DNA of 64,000 nucleotides from Holophagales bacterium (lineage in GTDB: Bacteria; Acidobacteriota; Thermoanaerobaculia; Multivoradales; Multivoraceae), in NCBI GenBank assembly GCA_009843505.1, contig VYDI01000028.1:266424-330423 (forward strand), written 5' to 3'. The notes below the pieces were generated by a model, which did not search any database, was not told the DNA's origin, and saw nothing but the letters and a program-made list of their open reading frames with translations. The position numbers were made by a program, and so were the translations under genes. Within the stretch, counting starts at the first letter, position 1. Each line of letters begins with the position of its first letter. Below are positions 14,840 through 23,630 of the stretch, piece after piece.

Positions 14840-17367
14840 GGATAGTAGCCGCTGATCGTGCGCGCCTTGTAGCGTCCCTTCACCCGTACCTCGACCTCAC
14901 GGTACTCCTCGCCTTCGCCGCCGCGGTCGGACGTGTAGGCCAACAGGTACTGGGAGCGCAGCTCGCGCTCGATGTCGCCGTAGACGGGCGCCAGTTCCTC
15001 GGCTTTGGAGATGAAGAAGGAGCGCCCGCCGGTGACCTTGGCGAGATCGCTCAGCTTGTTGCGCAGGATCATCTGGGTCCGGCCGACTCCGAGCCCGATC
15101 GTGTAGATCGCGACGCCCGAGCGCCGCGCGTACTCCTCGGCGTCCCGGTAATCGATGCTGCTGGACGTGTCCTCGCCGTCGGAAAGCAGCACCAGAGCTC
15201 GCCGGCCACGAACGCCCCGGAAGTAGTAGAGGCTGGTGATTAGCGCGTCGTGCAGAGCCGTCGCGCCCGCGGCCCGCAACCTCTCGATCACCGAGGCCAC
15301 CGCGCTGACGTCCGAAGTCCGTCCGATCAGCAACTCGGGCCGCGTTGCGAAAGCCACGGCGAAGGACCGGTCGCGCGGCGTGATCATGTTCGTCAGGAAC
15401 TGCGACGCGGTCCGGCGCGCCTCGCCCAGCGAGGTCTCCATCGAGCCCGACGTGTCGATCACCACCCCCAGGGTCAGCGGCAGGTCCTCGACCAGCTCGA
15501 ACTTCGCCAGTTCCTGGCGCCGCCGGTCCTCGAAGACGGTGAAGTCGGCCTCCACCAGGCTCGTCACCGGCCGGTTCTGGCCGTCCACGACCGTCGTGTA
15601 GAGCTCCACGAGATCGACCTCGAGCGTCTCGGTGAAGGCCGGCGCGTTCAGGAAGCGGACATCCTCGGCCCGGCTTCCATCATCGAGCGTGGCCGCGATC
15701 GTCAGGTAGACCAGGTCCTGCTCGCCCATGCCGGCCGGCACTTCGACTTCGGCCCGCCAGGGCGGCCGGCGCAGCACCGTCTGGACCTCCCCGTCGACGC
15801 TGAACTCGACTTCCCGGACGACCCGTTCCTCGGGCACGACGACCGTGGCCACGGCCTCCACCCTGCCCGAGACGCGGGCGCCCCGGCGCGGCTCGTTGAT
15901 CGTGACCCGCAGCTCGCCCCGCTGCTGGTTCAGCACGATCTCGTCGGCGTCCACGACCTCGCGCTCCGCGTTCAGGCCCTCGACCCGGACCACCTGCTCC
16001 TCCGGGTACTTCGCCAGCCGGACCTCCGCGGTGAACGGCGGCCGGCGGCGGGTCACCTGCACCCTGTCGTCGACGAGGAACCGGACGGCGACGATGTTGT
16101 CGCCGGTGATCAGCGTGTCGGCACGCCAGAGACCGATGACGACCTCACTCTCCGGCGGCACCAGCATGATCGCGTTCCGCGCGTCGAGGACGGTTTCCGG
16201 CAGATCCTCGGACGCCATGACGAGCCGGAGCTGATCTTCCGGTTCCACGGGAACCGCCTCCGGCCTCGGGGGCACCTCGACCGGAACCGAGGCGAAAGCG
16301 GCCGCGCCGCCGACTTCGTCGCGGACGAAGAGGCGAATCAGGAGGACCGAACCCGGCCGGAAGAGCTGCTCCACCGGTAGCGCCAGAGAGCGGTCCGGTT
16401 CCGGCGCGCCCCCGACGAACCGCATCTTGAAGGTGTCGAAGACCTGACCCGGCAACTCGACCATGCCCTCCACGTTGATCCGCGTCTGCTGCCTGCCGGC
16501 GTCGTCGATGAAGGGCTCGATCGGCGAGCCCGGAGGCAGCGAGAGGAGAATCCGGGCCACGATCCGCTGTCCCTGCCGGTCCGGGAAGGTGAGGATCGGG
16601 TCCTCCAGCTCCAGCGGCGGCGGACCGGACACCACGTCGGCGGCGGCCTTCTCCGCCCAAACTTCGAGATCCGGCGGCGGCGCCAGCCAGGCCAGGAAGT
16701 CCTCGTCGGTTCGACGGTCGCGGCGGAAGCCGAACAGGCCGCGAATACCCGTGATCTCGTCGACCCGGCGGGCCTCGTCGCAGACCTGCAGGTCGAAGCG
16801 GCGGGCCCGCAGCAGGCCCCGGAGTTCCTCGTACTGTTCGAGAAAGTACTCCATCTCCGGCATGTAGAGGGCGCGCTTCGTATCCTCCGGCAACCACAGC
16901 CGGAAGACCTCGTTCGGCTTCGGCTGGTACAGGACCAGGTTCGTATGCTCGCCCTCCTCCGGTCCATACCGCCAGAGCTGGATCGGCCGGAACGTCTGAT
17001 CGCAGTCGACCGGGTCGACCGCGTCCGGCTCGCCGTGCAGGAACAGCAACCGTGCGCGGACGTCGAAGAAGGGCAGACCGGCCATGCGCACCCGCTGCCG
17101 CCGATGCTCGACCGCCTCGGCTACCGTGCCGCGGTTCAGAAAAGTGTCGATGTACTCCAGTCGGGACAGCGGATCCAGCTTCCGCACTCGCTCCAGTTCG
17201 GCCGGCGCGAGCAGAAACTGGGGCCCGTCGAGAAAGAACTCCCGCTCACCGGCAGTCCACTCGGTGAGCCGCCACTCGGGTTCCTGGGCGACGGCAAGCG
17301 CCGCCAGCAGGAAGGCCGCCAGGAGCAGCACGCCGACGGCGCGCACACGGTTTGCGGCGAACGTCAC
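14836..17367 (-). CDS. Large exported protein with GWxTD-like region and C-terminal VWFA domain
   Basis: 843 residues from the GTG that overlaps the DUF420 stop (GTGA). A signal peptide (VGVLLLAAFLLAALAVAQ) is followed by a region of the GWxTD type (EWRLTEWTAGEREFFLDG; FLHGEPDAV; IQLWRYG). The middle contains several beta-sandwich-like stretches (VEAVATVVVPEERVVREVEFSVDG). Residues ~570-843 form a VWFA domain with an intact MIDAS (VVIDTSGSM, LVLLSDGEDTSS), preceded by VDLVELYTTVVDGQNRPV as in the VWFA-related family described from Acidobacteria. Its function is unknown; metal-dependent adhesion or assembly at the envelope is an inference. This gene is the main taxonomic clue. Confidence 0.85.
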   Translation of the reverse strand: MTFAANRVRAVGVLLLAAFLLAALAVAQEPEWRLTEWTAGEREFFLDGPQFLLAPAELERVRKLDPLSRLEYIDTFLNRGTVAEAVEHRRQRVRMAGLPFFDVRARLLFLHGEPDAVDPVDCDQTFRPIQLWRYGPEEGEHTNLVLYQPKPNEVFRLWLPEDTKRALYMPEMEYFLEQYEELRGLLRARRFDLQVCDEARRVDEITGIRGLFGFRRDRRTDEDFLAWLAPPPDLEVWAEKAAADVVSGPPPLELEDPILTFPDRQGQRIVARILLSLPPGSPIEPFIDDAGRQQTRINVEGMVELPGQVFDTFKMRFVGGAPEPDRSLALPVEQLFRPGSVLLIRLFVRDEVGGAAAFASVPVEVPPRPEAVPVEPEDQLRLVMASEDLPETVLDARNAIMLVPPESEVVIGLWRADTLITGDNIVAVRFLVDDRVQVTRRRPPFTAEVRLAKYPEEQVVRVEGLNAEREVVDADEIVLNQQRGELRVTINEPRRGARVSGRVEAVATVVVPEERVVREVEFSVDGEVQTVLRRPPWRAEVEVPAGMGEQDLVYLTIAATLDDGSRAEDVRFLNAPAFTETLEVDLVELYTTVVDGQNRPVTSLVEADFTVFEDRRRQELAKFELVEDLPLTLGVVIDTSGSMETSLGEARRTASQFLTNMITPRDRSFAVAFATRPELLIGRTSDVSAVASVIERLRAAGATALHDALITSLYYFRGVRGRRALVLLSDGEDTSSSIDYRDAEEYARRSGVAIYTIGLGVGRTQMILRNKLSDLAKVTGGRSFFISKAEELAPVYGDIERELRSQYLLAYTSDRGGEGEEYREVEVRVKGRYKARTISGYYP

Positions 17368-17774
17368 CACGACATGCGATAGAGCATCCAGTACACGACG
17401 ACCCCGGTCACCGACACGTAGAGCCAGATCGGCAGCGTGACGCGGGCGATCTTCCTGTGCCGCTCGTACCGGCCCCGAAGGCCCAGGACGACGGTGATGA
17501 TGGCCAGAAACGGCACCGCGGCCGCCAGCACCGTATGGGTCAGCAGGATGCCGAGATAGACCGTCCGCACGGTCCCCTCGCCCTCGAAATGAACCGAACC
17601 GACCTGGTAGTGGTAGTAGAGATAGGAGATCAGGAACGCCGCCGAGCACCCCAACGCGGACAGCATGACCTGCTTGTGCCGCTCCCGGTGGCCGCGGCGG
17701 ATCAGCACGTAGCCGATGACCAGCAGCGTGGCCGCCGTGGCGTTCAGAATCGCGTTGAGAGTGGGCAGGTGCAT
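17364..17774 (-). CDS. DUF420 / CtaM-like membrane protein
   Basis: 136 residues with four predicted membrane helices (LNAILNATAATLLVIGYVLI, VMLSALGCSAAFLISYLYY, TVYLGILLTHTVLAAAVPF, LPIWLYVSVTGVVVYWMLY) and the conserved YHYQ and LLTHT histidines. The family is linked to haem-copper cytochrome oxidase assembly in Gram-positive bacteria (CtaM/YozB). No oxidase genes lie nearby, so the role is uncertain. Its stop overlaps the GTG start of the VWFA gene. Confidence 0.82.
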   Translation of the reverse strand: MHLPTLNAILNATAATLLVIGYVLIRRGHRERHKQVMLSALGCSAAFLISYLYYHYQVGSVHFEGEGTVRTVYLGILLTHTVLAAAVPFLAIITVVLGLRGRYERHRKIARVTLPIWLYVSVTGVVVYWMLYRMSW

Positions 17775-17817
17775 CGGGCATGGAGCTTAGCCGGGTGGAT
17801 GCACGGGTCGTGCCGGC

Positions 17818-18894
17818 TCACCGTTGCGAAGCTCGACGCTCCCGCCAGTAACGGACCTGCCAGCGGGTGACGTTCCGGTTGTGCTCGGCGAGCGTCTCCG
17901 CGAAGACGTGGGTGCCGTCGTTCCTGCTCACGAAGTAGAGGTAGGGCGCTTCCGCGGGCGCCGCCGCGGCACGCAGGCTGTGCTCGCCGGGCGAACAGAT
18001 CGGACCCGGCGGCAGGCCCGGATGGACGTACGTGTTGTAGGGCGAGTCGAGTTCGAGGTCGCGGCGCCGCAGGTTGCCGTCCCAGGTGCCGGCCAGCTTC
18101 AGCGCGTAGATGATCGTCGGATCGGCGTAGAGGCCGATGCCGCGCTCCAGCCGGTTGTGGAAGACGGCCGAAACCAGCGGACGCTCCTCTATCGCGCCCG
18201 CTTCCTTCTCGACGATGCTCGCCAGCGTCACGAGACCCCGCAGGTCCAGACCGTGGCCGGCCCCGGCGTCCAGGTGGTCCTCGACGCGACGGCGGAAGTT
18301 GCGGACCATGGCCTCCACGATGTCGCCTTCGCCTGTGCCTCGCGGGAAAGCGTAGGTGTCGGGAAACAGGTAGCCCTCCAGGGACTCGGCGGCAGGATCC
18401 AGGTCCGCGACGAGCCGCGGCGAGGACATCGCCGCAAGGAACGCATCCAGCTCACCGAAGCCGTCGCTGGCCAGGCTCTCTGCGGTTTCCCGCAGAGTCA
18501 GGCCTTCGACCACGGTCACCGGGTACGTCACCACCTCGCCGCGGATCACCCGGTCGAGCGCCGCCACCGGACTCATCGGTTGCTCGAAGCGGTACTCGCC
18601 GGCCTGCAGCGTCTCGCCGGAACGCCGGTAGTCGAGGTGGAGCCGGGCCAGCAGGGGATCGCCGACGACGTTCGCGGCGGCCAACTGGTCGAGGATCGCG
18701 GTCATCGACGCGCCGCGCTCGATCGTGAGCTCGACGGTCTCCGTTCCCCGCGGCCGCTCGAGTTGCCGTTCCGCCCAGGCGACGAGACCGGCCGCCGCGG
18801 CGACGAGGGCCCCCAGCATCGCGACGGCGCCGACGGCGAGCCATGGCAGCAGACGCCGTCTGCGGCGACGTCGCGGCGGTGTCCTCCGCTTCAT
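17818..18894 (-). CDS. mltG: Endolytic murein transglycosylase MltG
   Basis: 358 residues. A basic cytoplasmic tail and one membrane helix (residues ~15-40) anchor a periplasmic LysM-like region and the YceG domain. The catalytic Glu is in LASIVEKEAG; DSPYNTYVHPGLPPGPICSPG and YLYFVSRNDGTHVFAETLAEHN are diagnostic. MltG cuts nascent glycan strands and is thought to set their length. The ATG overlaps the ruvX stop (ATGA). The mltG-ruvX pairing is common in bacteria. Confidence 0.94.
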   Translation of the reverse strand: MKRRTPPRRRRRRRLLPWLAVGAVAMLGALVAAAAGLVAWAERQLERPRGTETVELTIERGASMTAILDQLAAANVVGDPLLARLHLDYRRSGETLQAGEYRFEQPMSPVAALDRVIRGEVVTYPVTVVEGLTLRETAESLASDGFGELDAFLAAMSSPRLVADLDPAAESLEGYLFPDTYAFPRGTGEGDIVEAMVRNFRRRVEDHLDAGAGHGLDLRGLVTLASIVEKEAGAIEERPLVSAVFHNRLERGIGLYADPTIIYALKLAGTWDGNLRRRDLELDSPYNTYVHPGLPPGPICSPGEHSLRAAAAPAEAPYLYFVSRNDGTHVFAETLAEHNRNVTRWQVRYWRERRASQR

Positions 18895-19304
18895 CCGGCC
18901 TCCCGGCCGAGCTCCTCCTCGAGGAGGATCTGCGCCGCCACAGCGTCGACCCGCTCCGGGTGCCGTCGCGGATCGACACCCGCCTCCCGCAGCCGGCGCT
19001 CAGCCTCCACCGAGGTCAGGGACTCGTTCACGGTCCGTACCGGCAGATCGCAGGCCTGGCCCAGCTTCTGAGCGAAGGCGCGAGCGCGCTCGGCCGCCGG
19101 CCCGACCGAGCCGTCCAGCCGCCGCGGCTCGCCGACCACCAGGACCTCGGCCCCGGAATCGGCCGCCAGCGCCCTGAGTTCGGCGATCACCTGCCGGTCC
19201 CCGGTGCGCCGGATCGTCGAGTGCGGCACCGCGACGCCGACGAGCGAGTCGCCCGTCGCCACCCCGACGCGTTTCTCGCCGAGATCGATGCCAAGAAAGC
19301 GCAC
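18891..19304 (-). CDS. ruvX: Putative Holliday junction resolvase / pre-rRNA nuclease RuvX (YqgF)
   Basis: 137 residues, the family length, from GTG 19304, immediately before FLGIDLGEKRVGVATGD, the RNase H-like motif with the first catalytic Asp. LVVGEPRRLDGS, VNESLTSVEAERRL and the C-terminal DAVAAQILLEEEL give the other acidic residues. E. coli YqgF acts in 16S rRNA 5' maturation; resolvase activity has also been proposed. The frame is open upstream to 19400, but that part lacks homology and lies over the promoter. Likely leading gene of ruvX-mltG. Confidence 0.92.
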   Translation of the reverse strand: MRFLGIDLGEKRVGVATGDSLVGVAVPHSTIRRTGDRQVIAELRALAADSGAEVLVVGEPRRLDGSVGPAAERARAFAQKLGQACDLPVRTVNESLTSVEAERRLREAGVDPRRHPERVDAVAAQILLEEELGREAG

Positions 19305-19313
19305 AGTGCGATC

Positions 19314-19342
19314 ACTCTGAAACGGGCCAGCTGGGCTGTCAA
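19314..19342 (-). promoter_or_regulatory. Promoter of ruvX-mltG
   Basis: On the minus strand, TTGACA (19342-19337) is a perfect -35 and is separated by exactly 17 bases from CAGAGT (19319-19314) as -10. The predicted transcript would begin about three bases before the ruvX GTG, implying a leaderless or nearly leaderless message. Confidence 0.6.
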
Positions 19343-19456
19343 CCGACCGGGACCGGCGCTTCGAGTTGGCCTGGCAATTGCTAGCATGACCACCATGCAC
19401 AGGGCGTCCCGGGCGGCAGAGCCGTCATCGCGATCCTGACGGTGGGTCATACTGAG

Positions 19457-21817
19457 ATGTCCAGCGCTGACCAGCCGGTCGCAGCCCTTTTTCTGGCGCT
19501 GATCGTCTCGACCGCCGCCGCGGCCCAGGAGCCCGAAACCGCCCAGACGACCCCGGAAGACGCCGCGGCAGCGGTCGAGGAACCCGCCCCCGACTCAGCG
19601 GAAGCGGCGGCGGAGCAACCCGCCGATACGGGACCACCAGCGCCACCCGACGCCAACACCTTCAGGTTTGGGATCGAAGACGAGTCCGGCCCTGGAGAAG
19701 TGGAAGGCTGGGCCGGCACCATGGCAGGCACGTTCGAGGAGAAACACACGCTGTCGGACGGGTTCTGGATCCGGCTCCGTGACTACCAGGTTTCCGGCGA
19801 AGAAGCCGTGTACGACCACGCGAACGAACGCTTCGAGGCGGACGGGCCGGTCGTTCTGACGCGAGGCAACGAAGTGATGCGGGGCTCGCGACTCGAGGTC
19901 GACGTGGCGGCCGAGACGGCCTCGATCTTCGACGCGGACGGGAACGTCGGCACCGACTACTTCTTCACCGGCGCGGCGGTCCACATGCTGAGCGAGGACC
20001 GCTTCACGATCCTCGACGCCCAGTTCACCGCCTGCGAAGCCGGGGACGACGGCCGGGCGCCGGACTGGAGTTTTCGCGCGAAGCGGGTCGACGTGAACGC
20101 CAACGGCTACGCGAAGACCCGCGGCGTCTCCTTCCGCGCCAGGAAGGTGCCGCTCGTCTACCTGCCCTACATGCTGTGGCCGGTCCAGAGCTCGAGGGTG
20201 AGCGGCTTCCTGACCCCGAAGCCCGGCTTCTCGACGCGCCGCGGCCCCTCGCTCGGCCTCGCCTACTACTGGGCGATCAACCGGAGCTACGACGCCACCT
20301 TCAACGTGGACCTCTACGCCGGCGCCCCGAGCGGCAGTACCCAGGCCTTCTCCACGGAACCCTTCTGGGGCCTCGGCACGGAGTTCCGCTACCGGCCCAC
20401 CGAAGGGACGGGTGGCGAGTTCGACGGCTACCTCATCGATGACACGGAGCGCGGCGAGAGGCGCTGGCGCATGCGCTGGAACCACCAGTCGCGGGATCTG
20501 CCCGGGGGATTCCGCGGCGTCGTCCGCTTCGAGGACGTTTCCGACTTCGACTTCTTCCGTGACTTTGAGCGCCGGGTCGACCGCAACACACTGCGCCAGC
20601 TCTACTCGACCGCCTTCGTCAGCCGCAACTGGGGTAACCAGTCCCTCAACGTCCAGCTCGACCAGCGCAAGACGTTCATCTCGGCCAACCGTGAGGTTCA
20701 GCTTCGCCAGCTCCCCGAGATCGAGTACAAGCTCCGCTCGACGCGCCTGGGCCGCTCGCCCCTGTACCTGCAACTGCGGAGTTCCCTGCACTATCTCGAC
20801 GTCAGCCGCTCGGCGCGCCGCCAGGGCCAGTATGCGCGCGCCAACCTGCTGCCCGAGATCAGCATCCCGGTGCCGCTCACGAGCTGGCTTTCGTTTTCCC
20901 TCACCGCCGGCGGCCAGTTGACCTGGTACGGCGACAGCCTGCTGACGGCCGAGGAACGGAGGATGACCGTCAGCGAGTCGGACTTCCGGGGCGAGGACCT
21001 GCTGCGCGTGGTCCCGACCGCCCGCGCCGAAATCGTCGGCCCCGGCTTCTCGCGCATCTTCGAACTGGGGGAGGGGGGCCGCTTCTCCCGGCTCAAGCAC
21101 GTCATCGAGCCGCGGATCGTCTACGGCTACTTCCGCGACTTCGACGACCGGCTCCGCATCCCGCTGTTCGACGAGATCGACAACCTCCGTGGCCGCAACG
21201 TCGCCCGCATCAGCCTGTTCAACCGGGTCCTGGCCAAACCGGCCGACCCGAACGCCGGCGGAGCCTTCGAGATCCTCTCGGTCCAGTTCTTCCGCGACGT
21301 GTCACTCGACGCGGACCGGCCGCTGCTGCGCTCGCTCGACCGTTCGCTGACCAGCCGGAACGGTCCGGTCGGCGCCCTGCTGCGCTTCAATCCGTCGCGG
21401 CGCACCGGCGTCCGCTTCGATGCGCTCTACGACACCCTGTTCTCCCAGGTCTCCTCAACCGCGATCTCGGGAAGCCTCGGTCTCAGTCGGACGAGCTCGG
21501 TCGGCCTGCGCTGGGCGGTCCGGCGCAACCCGGAACTCGACCGCACGCGCCGCCACCACGCCCAGGTCTCGGCGGGTCTCGACCTGATCCCGAACAAGCT
21601 GCGGGTGAACAGCATGCTGAGCTACGACATCGAGCAAAAGATCCTCCAGATCCAGCGTCATGTCGTCAACTTCACGGCCTGCTGCTACGGCCTCCAGTTC
21701 GAGATCGCCGACTTCCGCACCGCGCTCCGCCGCGACACCCAGTACCGGCTGCTGGTAACGCTGAAGAGCGTCGGCGCCTTCTTCGACATCACCGGCGGCC
21801 AGAGCGAAGCGTTGTGA
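19457..21817 (+). CDS. lptD: LPS-assembly outer-membrane protein LptD
   Basis: 786 residues from ATG 19457, followed by a signal peptide (VAALFLALIVSTAAAAQ) and an Ala/Pro/Glu-rich linker. The OstA-like N-terminal domain (FWIRLRDYQVSGEEAVYDHANERFEADGPV) precedes the LptD core: FSFRAKRV-type strands, VPLVYLPYMLWPV, RVSGFLTPKPGFST, then the barrel strands. LptD inserts lipopolysaccharide into the outer membrane, so the organism is a diderm. A GTG at 19442 in the same frame is less likely because it only lengthens the signal. The next gene starts inside its stop codon. Confidence 0.93.
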   Translation: MSSADQPVAALFLALIVSTAAAAQEPETAQTTPEDAAAAVEEPAPDSAEAAAEQPADTGPPAPPDANTFRFGIEDESGPGEVEGWAGTMAGTFEEKHTLSDGFWIRLRDYQVSGEEAVYDHANERFEADGPVVLTRGNEVMRGSRLEVDVAAETASIFDADGNVGTDYFFTGAAVHMLSEDRFTILDAQFTACEAGDDGRAPDWSFRAKRVDVNANGYAKTRGVSFRARKVPLVYLPYMLWPVQSSRVSGFLTPKPGFSTRRGPSLGLAYYWAINRSYDATFNVDLYAGAPSGSTQAFSTEPFWGLGTEFRYRPTEGTGGEFDGYLIDDTERGERRWRMRWNHQSRDLPGGFRGVVRFEDVSDFDFFRDFERRVDRNTLRQLYSTAFVSRNWGNQSLNVQLDQRKTFISANREVQLRQLPEIEYKLRSTRLGRSPLYLQLRSSLHYLDVSRSARRQGQYARANLLPEISIPVPLTSWLSFSLTAGGQLTWYGDSLLTAEERRMTVSESDFRGEDLLRVVPTARAEIVGPGFSRIFELGEGGRFSRLKHVIEPRIVYGYFRDFDDRLRIPLFDEIDNLRGRNVARISLFNRVLAKPADPNAGGAFEILSVQFFRDVSLDADRPLLRSLDRSLTSRNGPVGALLRFNPSRRTGVRFDALYDTLFSQVSSTAISGSLGLSRTSSVGLRWAVRRNPELDRTRRHHAQVSAGLDLIPNKLRVNSMLSYDIEQKILQIQRHVVNFTACCYGLQFEIADFRTALRRDTQYRLLVTLKSVGAFFDITGGQSEAL

Positions 21818-22692
21818 CCGGCGAAGCTCCCGGCGCCGGCGCCAGGGCCGTGGTGCTCGGCGCGGCGGGTCAACTCGGACGGGAAGTCGCCGACGAACTC
21901 CGCCGGCGAGGTGTCGAGGTGCTGGCCGCCGATCGCCGCCGCGCGGACCTCACCGACACCGAGGCGATCGCGGCGCTCGTCGTCCGGTTCGGCGCCGCCG
22001 CCGTCTACAACTGCGCCGCCTACACCGACGTCGACGGCTGCGAGAGCGAGCCGGAGGTCGCCCTGGAGATCAACGGCAGTGCGCCCGCGCGGCTGGCGGC
22101 CGCCCTGCCGAGCCCTTGCCGCCTGATCCACGTCTCGACGGACTACGTCTTCGATGGCCGCGGCCGGCGTCCGTACCGCGAAGACGACGCGACGGCGCCC
22201 GCCACTGCCTACGGACGCTCGAAGCTCGGCGCCGAGCAGGCCGTGGCCGATGCGGGAGGGCTGGTGATCCGCACGAGCTGGGTGTTCGGGCCGGAGGGCA
22301 GAAACTTCGTCTCCGCGATCGCCGCCCGCCTCGGCCGCGGTGAGCCGCTCCGCGTCGTCTCCGACCAGATCGGCTGCCCGACCTACGCGCCCTATCTCGC
22401 CCGCGCTCTCGTCGACCTCGAGGCCGCCCGCGCCGCGGGCATCGTCCACTACTGCAACGCACCCGCCACCTCCTGGCACGGCTTCGCGGTCGCCATCGTC
22501 GGCGCTCTGGGCCTTCACGCCGAGGTCGAGCCGATCGCGACCGCCGACCTGCCCCGTCCCGCGGTCCGGCCGGCGTACTCGGTGCTCGACACGGGGCGCT
22601 TCGAGTCCCTCGCCAACCGCCAGGTCGAGGAGTGGACCTCAGGCCTCGACGACTACTTCGAGCGGTTGGGCCAGGGCAAGGCGGAAGCGTGA
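21814..22692 (+). CDS. rfbD: dTDP-4-dehydrorhamnose reductase
   Basis: 292 residues of the RmlD family. VVLGAAGQLGREVADEL is the NAD(P) motif; NCAAYTDVDGCE, HVSTDYVFDG, the catalytic TAYGRSKLGAE, VIRTSWVFGPEGRNFV and QIGCPTYAPYLA are all typical. It makes dTDP-L-rhamnose in the last step of the pathway. rmlA, rmlB and rmlC are not in the window. The GTG start overlaps the lptD stop (GTGA), linking a sugar-precursor enzyme to LPS export. Confidence 0.92.
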   Translation: MTGEAPGAGARAVVLGAAGQLGREVADELRRRGVEVLAADRRRADLTDTEAIAALVVRFGAAAVYNCAAYTDVDGCESEPEVALEINGSAPARLAAALPSPCRLIHVSTDYVFDGRGRRPYREDDATAPATAYGRSKLGAEQAVADAGGLVIRTSWVFGPEGRNFVSAIAARLGRGEPLRVVSDQIGCPTYAPYLARALVDLEAARAAGIVHYCNAPATSWHGFAVAIVGALGLHAEVEPIATADLPRPAVRPAYSVLDTGRFESLANRQVEEWTSGLDDYFERLGQGKAEA

Positions 22693-23630
22693 CGCGCGTC
22701 CTAGTCACCGGCGCCGAGGGGTTCGTCGGCGGCCGCCTGGTGCCGCGACTGATCGCACGGGGAGCCACCGTCATCGCTTGCCACGCGCCGGGGATGGTCA
22801 CCGCCAGCAACGACACCACCGGCGCACACGCCTCCCTCGAGCCCATCGCCCTCGACATCCGCGATCGCGACGCGGTCGAGGGCGTCTTCCGGGATGCGGC
22901 GCCGGATGCGGTCGTCCACCTGGCCGGCCTGTCCGACGTCGCGGACTCCTGGCGGCGCATCGACGACTACTACCGGGTCAACGTCGAGGGCTCCGAGCAC
23001 GTCGCCTCCGCTGCGCGCGCCCTGTCCGAAACGTGCCGGCTGGTCGTCGCCTCGAGCGCCGAGGTCTACGGTGCGGTGCCGGAAGCGGAACTGCCGGCGT
23101 GTGAAACCCGCGGCCTCGGGCCGGGCTCGCCTTACGCCCTGACCAAGGCCGCGGTCGAACGGCTCAGCCTTCCCCTGGGCGCCATCGTAGTCCGTTCCTT
23201 CAACCTGATCGGGCCTGGACAGGGCGCCAACTTCGCGCTCCCCTCGTTCGCAACCCAACTCGCCGCGATCGAAGCGGGCCGTGAGGAACCCGTGCTTCAC
23301 GTCGGCGACCTGACCCCGCGCCGGGACTTCGTCCACGTCGACGACGGCGCCGACGCCTATGCGCTCCTGGTAGAGCGCGGCGAACCGGGCAGCGTCTACA
23401 ACGTCGCCCGGGGCGAAGCGATCGAACTCGAGACGGCACTCAGGCAACTCATCGCGATCAGCGGCCTGGAGGTCGAGATCCGGCAGGACCCCGACCGCAT
23501 GAGACCCGCGGACGTTCCCGTGCTGTGCGGCGACGCCAGCCGCCTGGGCGCCCTGGGTTGGCACCCGAAACGCAGCTTCGATCAGGCCCTGGAGGCGATC
23601 TGGGAGGACGCCCGGCGCAGGCTCGCCTAG
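22689..23630 (+). CDS. rmd: NAD(P)-dependent sugar epimerase/reductase, GDP-6-deoxy-D-mannose reductase-like
   Basis: 313 residues of the extended SDR family, from the GTG that overlaps the rmlD stop. VTGAEGFVGGRLV is the nucleotide motif; SSAEVYG and SPYALTKAAVE give the catalytic Ser/Tyr/Lys. The blocks FNLIGPGQGANFALPSFA, RRDFVHVDDGADAYALL and RPADVPVLCGDASRLGALGW fit Rmd, which makes GDP-D-rhamnose. GDP-fucose or UDP-sugar specificity cannot be excluded. The stop codon is shared on opposite strands with ogt (CTAG, 23627-23630). Confidence 0.82.
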   Translation: MTRVLVTGAEGFVGGRLVPRLIARGATVIACHAPGMVTASNDTTGAHASLEPIALDIRDRDAVEGVFRDAAPDAVVHLAGLSDVADSWRRIDDYYRVNVEGSEHVASAARALSETCRLVVASSAEVYGAVPEAELPACETRGLGPGSPYALTKAAVERLSLPLGAIVVRSFNLIGPGQGANFALPSFATQLAAIEAGREEPVLHVGDLTPRRDFVHVDDGADAYALLVERGEPGSVYNVARGEAIELETALRQLIAISGLEVEIRQDPDRMRPADVPVLCGDASRLGALGWHPKRSFDQALEAIWEDARRRLA

